A stretch of 64,000 bases of DNA, taken from positions 1 to 64,000 of the forward strand of contig NZ_CAUQJB010000016.1 in assembly GCF_963518325.1 (NCBI RefSeq). The letters are read 5' to 3'. The position numbers and the translations under genes were made by a program. Below, one piece after another: positions 60,691-64,000 of the stretch. Every line of letters begins with the position of its first letter. Position 1 is the first letter of the stretch. Origin of the DNA: Vagococcus_D sp963518325. GTDB taxonomy: Bacteria > Bacillota > Bacilli > Lactobacillales > Vagococcaceae. Under the pieces are notes generated by a model. That model was not told where the DNA came from and ran no database searches. It was given only the letters and a program-made list of their open reading frames with translations.

Positions 60691-61566
60691 TTAATGTTTG
60701 GCATCCACGCTCTGAACATAGTCTCTTAATGTTTTAACATCTACTTGAGCTTGTTGTAGCTTGGCATCTGAATCATTCTTTTGATTAGACAATTGCTCAC
60801 GTTCTGCCGTTAAACGAGAAATCTCCTGTTGTAACTGATTAACTGCGGTTTCTTTTGCAGTTAATTGGTCTCTTAAGGTATTGTACTCCGCTTGTTTAGC
60901 CTGTAACTCAGCTTCTTTTCTAGTCAGTTCTGCTCGTTTAGCAACTAAGTCATTATTGATACTTGTTACGTTGTTTTGAGCCGTCGTTAACTCCGCTTGT
61001 TTTTGAGCGGCTAGCGCTTTTTGCCCCTCGACGTCTCGTCTTAATTGCTCATTCTCTTGATTTTTTTGATTAATTTCGCCATTCTTACCATCCACTTCTT
61101 GTTGTTTACGAGCTATTTCATCTTGTTTTTGTTGAAGTTGCTCCTTAAACTGGTCTTCATTGCGTTTAATCGTATCATTTTTTTGTTGAATCCCATTATT
61201 AAGTTGAACGATTTGATTGTTCAACTCAGTAATCGTTTGATTTAATGTATCTGCTCTTGACTTGGCGTCTTTTAATAAGTCATTTTCAGATTTTAACTTT
61301 TCGACTTCTGCTTGTGACTGTTTCAAAGTGCTTTCTGAAGCTGCTAACTTATTACTTAAATCAGTTACTTTTGTTTGCCCTTCTTTTGCCAATTGCTCTT
61401 TTGCAGTTAATTTATTATCTAGACTTGCAACAGCAGTCTTAATGGCAGCGACATCAACCTCGCCACCCCAATTTGCCATAGCTGATGCGCCTACAACCCC
61501 ACCCACTAATGCAACTGCTAAAACGACGATTGTGACGATCATTTTTTTCGTTAATTTACTTTTCAT
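60691..61566 (-). CDS. Membrane-anchored coiled-coil protein
   Basis: 291 residues. A short basic N-terminus (MKSKLTKK), one hydrophobic segment (about 9-30: signal anchor, or a signal peptide cleaved after GASA), then about 250 residues of almost uninterrupted heptad coiled coil rich in Gln, Asn, Lys and Glu (for example KQQEVDGKNGEINQKNQE). No catalytic motif. GGAG precedes the ATG. The C-terminus QSVDAKH is short. It may be a structural or wall-associated protein; the next gene on the same strand upstream is a lipoprotein, and both are bounded by terminators. Confidence 0.8.
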   Translation of the reverse strand: MKSKLTKKMIVTIVVLAVALVGGVVGASAMANWGGEVDVAAIKTAVASLDNKLTAKEQLAKEGQTKVTDLSNKLAASESTLKQSQAEVEKLKSENDLLKDAKSRADTLNQTITELNNQIVQLNNGIQQKNDTIKRNEDQFKEQLQQKQDEIARKQQEVDGKNGEINQKNQENEQLRRDVEGQKALAAQKQAELTTAQNNVTSINNDLVAKRAELTRKEAELQAKQAEYNTLRDQLTAKETAVNQLQQEISRLTAEREQLSNQKNDSDAKLQQAQVDVKTLRDYVQSVDAKH

Positions 61567-61775
61567 TTCTCCAGCCTTTCTTTGCGACGTCTATCATTCT
61601 AATTCATAACATCACATACTTTCTGCTCTATTTTTGCTCATCGATGAGCAACGGCGACCACTTACCTACTAAAAGTCAGTAACATCAATCGTTCAGGACG
61701 TGACGAACGATTAAAAAGTTAAGTTTCAAACGATAAAATGTAGCGCTAAACTCGAATTAAATAACACGCTAAAAA

Positions 61776-61818
61776 AACTGACTGTGTCGACAATAGCCTT
61801 ATTGACACAATCAGTCTC
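61776..61818 (-). terminator. Terminator of the lipoprotein gene
   Basis: On the minus strand ACTGATTGTGTCAATA and TATTGTCGACACAGTCAGT form a long imperfect stem ending in T7. Confidence 0.82.
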
Positions 61819-61824
61819 ATTCAC

Positions 61825-62727
61825 TTAATCTTTTTCACTGTCGTCATAGGTCTCAATTGTTTCAACCGTCTCAACAGTACCTTCTTTTTTCTCTTTTGCT
61901 TTCTTTTCAGCCGCAGCTTTTTCAGCTTCCGTCAGCTTATCACTTACCTCTTTGGTTTCTTTTTTAGTTTCTTTACCATCTACTGGTGTTGGCGAAAACT
62001 CTTGATCGACTTGTTTATTAGCCTCGGCAATTGCTTCATTAACCGCAATACTCATATTAGCCGCATAGGTATCCAAATCTTTAACACCCGCCATAAACGC
62101 CAGCAATAAGTTCGCCGTTTCCGTTTCGCTACCGGTTCCTAGTTGCCATTTTTTCTTCACTTGCTCCATCGTCACTGAAACCTTAATTGGCTTATCAATG
62201 ATCTTCGCGTCTTTCATCGACTCCATCAACAGCTGAACAATCAAATCACCTAACTTGACATTGTTGCTCATTAATTCAGAATCAGCTAACATCCGTTCGA
62301 TCAACTTCTCCATAGTTGACTTGTAGACATCCTGAAAATCAATGCCTCTTACACTGTAAGTAATCGTCACATTTTTTTCTTTGCGATTCTCTTTTACTGA
62401 AGATACATCATACTTCGCATGACTCTGAACCATCTCAAGCCACTGTTTTAAAAAGGCTTCGGTCTGTTTAGGTGAAATGACGCCTCCAAACTCGCTAAAA
62501 CTTGTCACCAAGTCTTCAATTAACTCTTTACGCTGTTCCTCTAATTTTATATCAAGCTCCATACCTTGTACAAAATTCTTCTCAAAACGCTCATCTTTTA
62601 CTTCATATATAAAGCGATTAACAAATAAAACGCCAGCCTCTTCTGGTTCTATTGCTTTTTGACAGCCTGTTAGAAAGACAACAAGGGCGACTAACATAAT
62701 GAATAGATTTCTTTTTGTGTATTTCAT
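61825..62727 (-). CDS. Putative lipoprotein, DUF5105-like
   Basis: 300 residues from the ATG at 62727 (GAAGGTG upstream; start at 62745 has no site). Signal peptide KYTKRNLFIMLVALVVFL with lipobox LTGC, lipidated Cys near 22. The middle (about 30-230) is an alpha/beta domain; the last 55 residues are a charged Lys/Glu-rich tail ending TYDDSEKD. I recall similar Lactobacillales lipoproteins as DUF5105; function unknown. Confidence 0.82.
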   Translation of the reverse strand: MKYTKRNLFIMLVALVVFLTGCQKAIEPEEAGVLFVNRFIYEVKDERFEKNFVQGMELDIKLEEQRKELIEDLVTSFSEFGGVISPKQTEAFLKQWLEMVQSHAKYDVSSVKENRKEKNVTITYSVRGIDFQDVYKSTMEKLIERMLADSELMSNNVKLGDLIVQLLMESMKDAKIIDKPIKVSVTMEQVKKKWQLGTGSETETANLLLAFMAGVKDLDTYAANMSIAVNEAIAEANKQVDQEFSPTPVDGKETKKETKEVSDKLTEAEKAAAEKKAKEKKEGTVETVETIETYDDSEKD

Positions 62728-62873
62728 GTACTTATCACCTTCCATAGTTCTCCGTATTTCAACCTTAACAAGGGACTCATTTATTATTATCCTTGATTAT
62801 CTGAAAAAATTCAAAGGTTTTCGCTATTTATTCGTATCTTATTATATAGGCAAAATTAAAAAGGAGTGAATTT

Positions 62874-63587
62874 ATGTTAACTTATCTACTATTGTTTGGG
62901 CTTGGTAGCTGTTTTGGGTCTTTTTTTTCAGTAATTAGTGAGCGACTTCCTTTGGGAATTTCACTGATCACCCCCGCTTCTCACTGTTCCAACTGTCAAT
63001 CCTCTCTGAAAGCTCGTGATCTCGTCCCAGTAGTCTCTTATCTTCGTTTAGGCGGTCGTTGTCGCTATTGTCACCTTACTTACCCAAAGACCTCCTTCAT
63101 CGCTGAAATCGTCACTGGGTTACTTTTTTGCTTACTAACCTATTCACACCTTTGGACACTTATGTTTATCCCGGGTTTGCTGTTAATGCTAATGGCTCTT
63201 TTACTAAGTCTCACTGATAGTCTATATTTGCTTGTTGAACCCCTCATTTTTTTCCCACTGACCCTTTGTACAGCACTAGCTATCTGGTTACTGAAAACAC
63301 CTTTCAGCTTCCACTTAATTGACTGTCTCTTTACTACAGCTGTTTTAACAGCTGTCTCATTCCTACTTCCTAACAGTCTGGGTTACGGAGATATTTTGCT
63401 TTTAAGCTCCTGGAGCCTTTTTCTAGGTGCTTATGGGTTGAACTTAATCATCGTAGCGGCCTGCCTCGCTGCTCTACTTTGGGGAATCACAAGAGCCACT
63501 AAATCCACCCCTATTCCATTCGTCCCTTTTCTTGCGGGGGCCTTAATCAGCTATTTGATTTGGCAGTTTAATCAGAGACCCTTTTAA
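62874..63587 (+). CDS. comC: Prepilin peptidase (ComC/PilD family)
   Basis: 237 residues, about seven membrane helices. Zinc-knuckle cysteines Cys38, Cys41, Cys63 and Cys66 in the N-terminal cytoplasmic domain; aspartyl protease residues in LSLTDSLY and NSLGYGDILLLS. Cleaves and methylates type IV prepilin-like proteins of the competence pseudopilus (ComGC etc.). AAGGAG precedes the ATG. Its presence implies competence machinery elsewhere. Confidence 0.92.
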   Translation: MLTYLLLFGLGSCFGSFFSVISERLPLGISLITPASHCSNCQSSLKARDLVPVVSYLRLGGRCRYCHLTYPKTSFIAEIVTGLLFCLLTYSHLWTLMFIPGLLLMLMALLLSLTDSLYLLVEPLIFFPLTLCTALAIWLLKTPFSFHLIDCLFTTAVLTAVSFLLPNSLGYGDILLLSSWSLFLGAYGLNLIIVAACLAALLWGITRATKSTPIPFVPFLAGALISYLIWQFNQRPF

Positions 63588-63593
63588 ATCAAA

Positions 63594-63625
63594 AAAGCGA
63601 ACTCTATCAAGAGTTCGCTTTGATT
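63594..63625. terminator. Bidirectional terminator between comC and the NlpC/P60 gene
   Basis: AAAGCGAACTCT (63594-63605) and AGAGTTCGCTTT (63610-63621) around a 4-nt loop. Confidence 0.88.
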
Positions 63626-63632
63626 AATTAAA

Positions 63633-64000
63633 TTACATTCTTACTGCAAAATCAGGTGCAAAGTAAGCTGATGAACCGTAAGTGACGTTTTGACCTGGTG
63701 CTGGTGCGTGAATATACCCACCGCCACCAGTTGAAATAGCTACATGGTAAGTACCACCACGGCTACCCCAGAACAATAAATCGCCTGCTACTGCTTGAGA
63801 CACTGCAATTTGTGTGCCCGCTCCCTCTTGAGGAACAGTCCAGCCACCAATTTCGCGGCCAACAGCCATACGATAAACGTATGAAGTAAAACCAGAACAA
63901 TCAAATACATCTGGACCTTTACCACCTAATACGTAAGGCTTGCCAATGTGCTTAGCTGCTTCAGCAAGAACTGCTGCTGCGCCACCACTTGGATTTGGTG
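63633..64000 (-). CDS. NlpC/P60 peptidoglycan endopeptidase, C-terminal part (runs off the edge)
   Basis: The last 121 codons are visible; the 5' part lies beyond the window. An NlpC/P60 domain with catalytic Cys in FDCSGFTSYV and His in TYHVAIS, preceded by a Gly/Ala-rich linker (NPSGGAAA). Such enzymes cut the gamma-D-Glu-diaminoacid or stem-peptide bonds and are secreted; the missing N-terminus may carry a signal peptide and coiled coil as in SagA/P60. Codons are strongly biased (GGT, CCA, GTA), suggesting high expression. Confidence 0.93.
   Translation of the reverse strand, partial: PNPSGGAAAVLAEAAKHIGKPYVLGGKGPDVFDCSGFTSYVYRMAVGREIGGWTVPQEGAGTQIAVSQAVAGDLLFWGSRGGTYHVAISTGGGGYIHAPAPGQNVTYGSSAYFAPDFAVRM

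Overview
The window is a 64 kb stretch of a low-to-moderate-GC Gram-positive chromosome. Purine-rich ribosome binding sites (GGAGG type) precede most starts, intrinsic terminators are abundant, and the gene content points to the order Lactobacillales, most likely Enterococcaceae (an Enterococcus or Vagococcus relative). Supporting signs are an L-lactate dehydrogenase, vitamin-scavenging ECF S components for niacin and folate instead of biosynthesis genes, an MsmK-type shared sugar ATPase, a PTS EIIC with a phospho-beta-glucosidase, and the block metG-tatD-rnmV-rsmA. Genus is inference. I saw no rRNA, tRNA, CRISPR array, prophage or intact insertion sequence.

Layout. 1-947 is an array of 261-bp tandem repeats with no convincing gene, followed by about 570 bp that I cannot assign. 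1.5-12.2 kb is ordinary accessory metabolism: a VOC protein, a BmrR-like regulator with a stand-alone GyrI-like protein, ldh, a minus-strand cluster (SRPBCC, pentapeptide repeat, HD phosphohydrolase), an SDR/HxlR divergent pair, an rsgA-type GTPase behind a His-rich micro-ORF, and the threonine-to-glycine pair kbl-tdh.

12.2-31.7 kb is the most interesting region: a two-part locus for importing and breaking down uronic-acid-containing oligosaccharides. It has two CUT1-type ABC importers without their own ATPase, two paralogous AraC regulators, four Gfo/Idh/MocA oxidoreductases, a sugar isomerase-like TIM barrel, a YesL protein, a GH88 unsaturated glucuronyl hydrolase and a heparinase II/III-family lyase. 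Both enzymes lack signal peptides, so degradation is probably intracellular. Both halves also carry a small protein (156 and 167 aa) that looks like only the C-terminal domain of a Gfo/Idh/MocA enzyme, next to a full-length one. AraC, the half-size protein and one oxidoreductase form a duplicated module.

31.7-46.4 kb holds several small regulatory units with readable control DNA: a MerR regulator divergent from a small membrane protein through a 19-bp-spacer promoter; a membrane serine hydrolase followed by an OmpR/HisKA two-component system; a ZIP transporter; folT behind a THF riboswitch; mgsA; two tandem FadR-type regulators (the second lacking the metal-binding residues of its ligand domain) ahead of a PTS EIIC/GH1 operon whose promoter carries the repeated element CATCAGACATGT; the orphan msmK; and niaX flanked by two identical 16-bp palindromes.

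46.6-64 kb is mostly conserved housekeeping: rsmA, rnmV, tatD-family DNase, metG, a class I amidotransferase-type hydrolase, a UPF0173 hydrolase, a decayed Rpn-family nuclease gene, an aldo/keto reductase, add, a NatAB-like ABC exporter, uvrC, a membrane-anchored coiled-coil protein, a lipoprotein, a ComC-type prepilin peptidase, and the 3' part of an NlpC/P60 cell-wall hydrolase running off the right edge.
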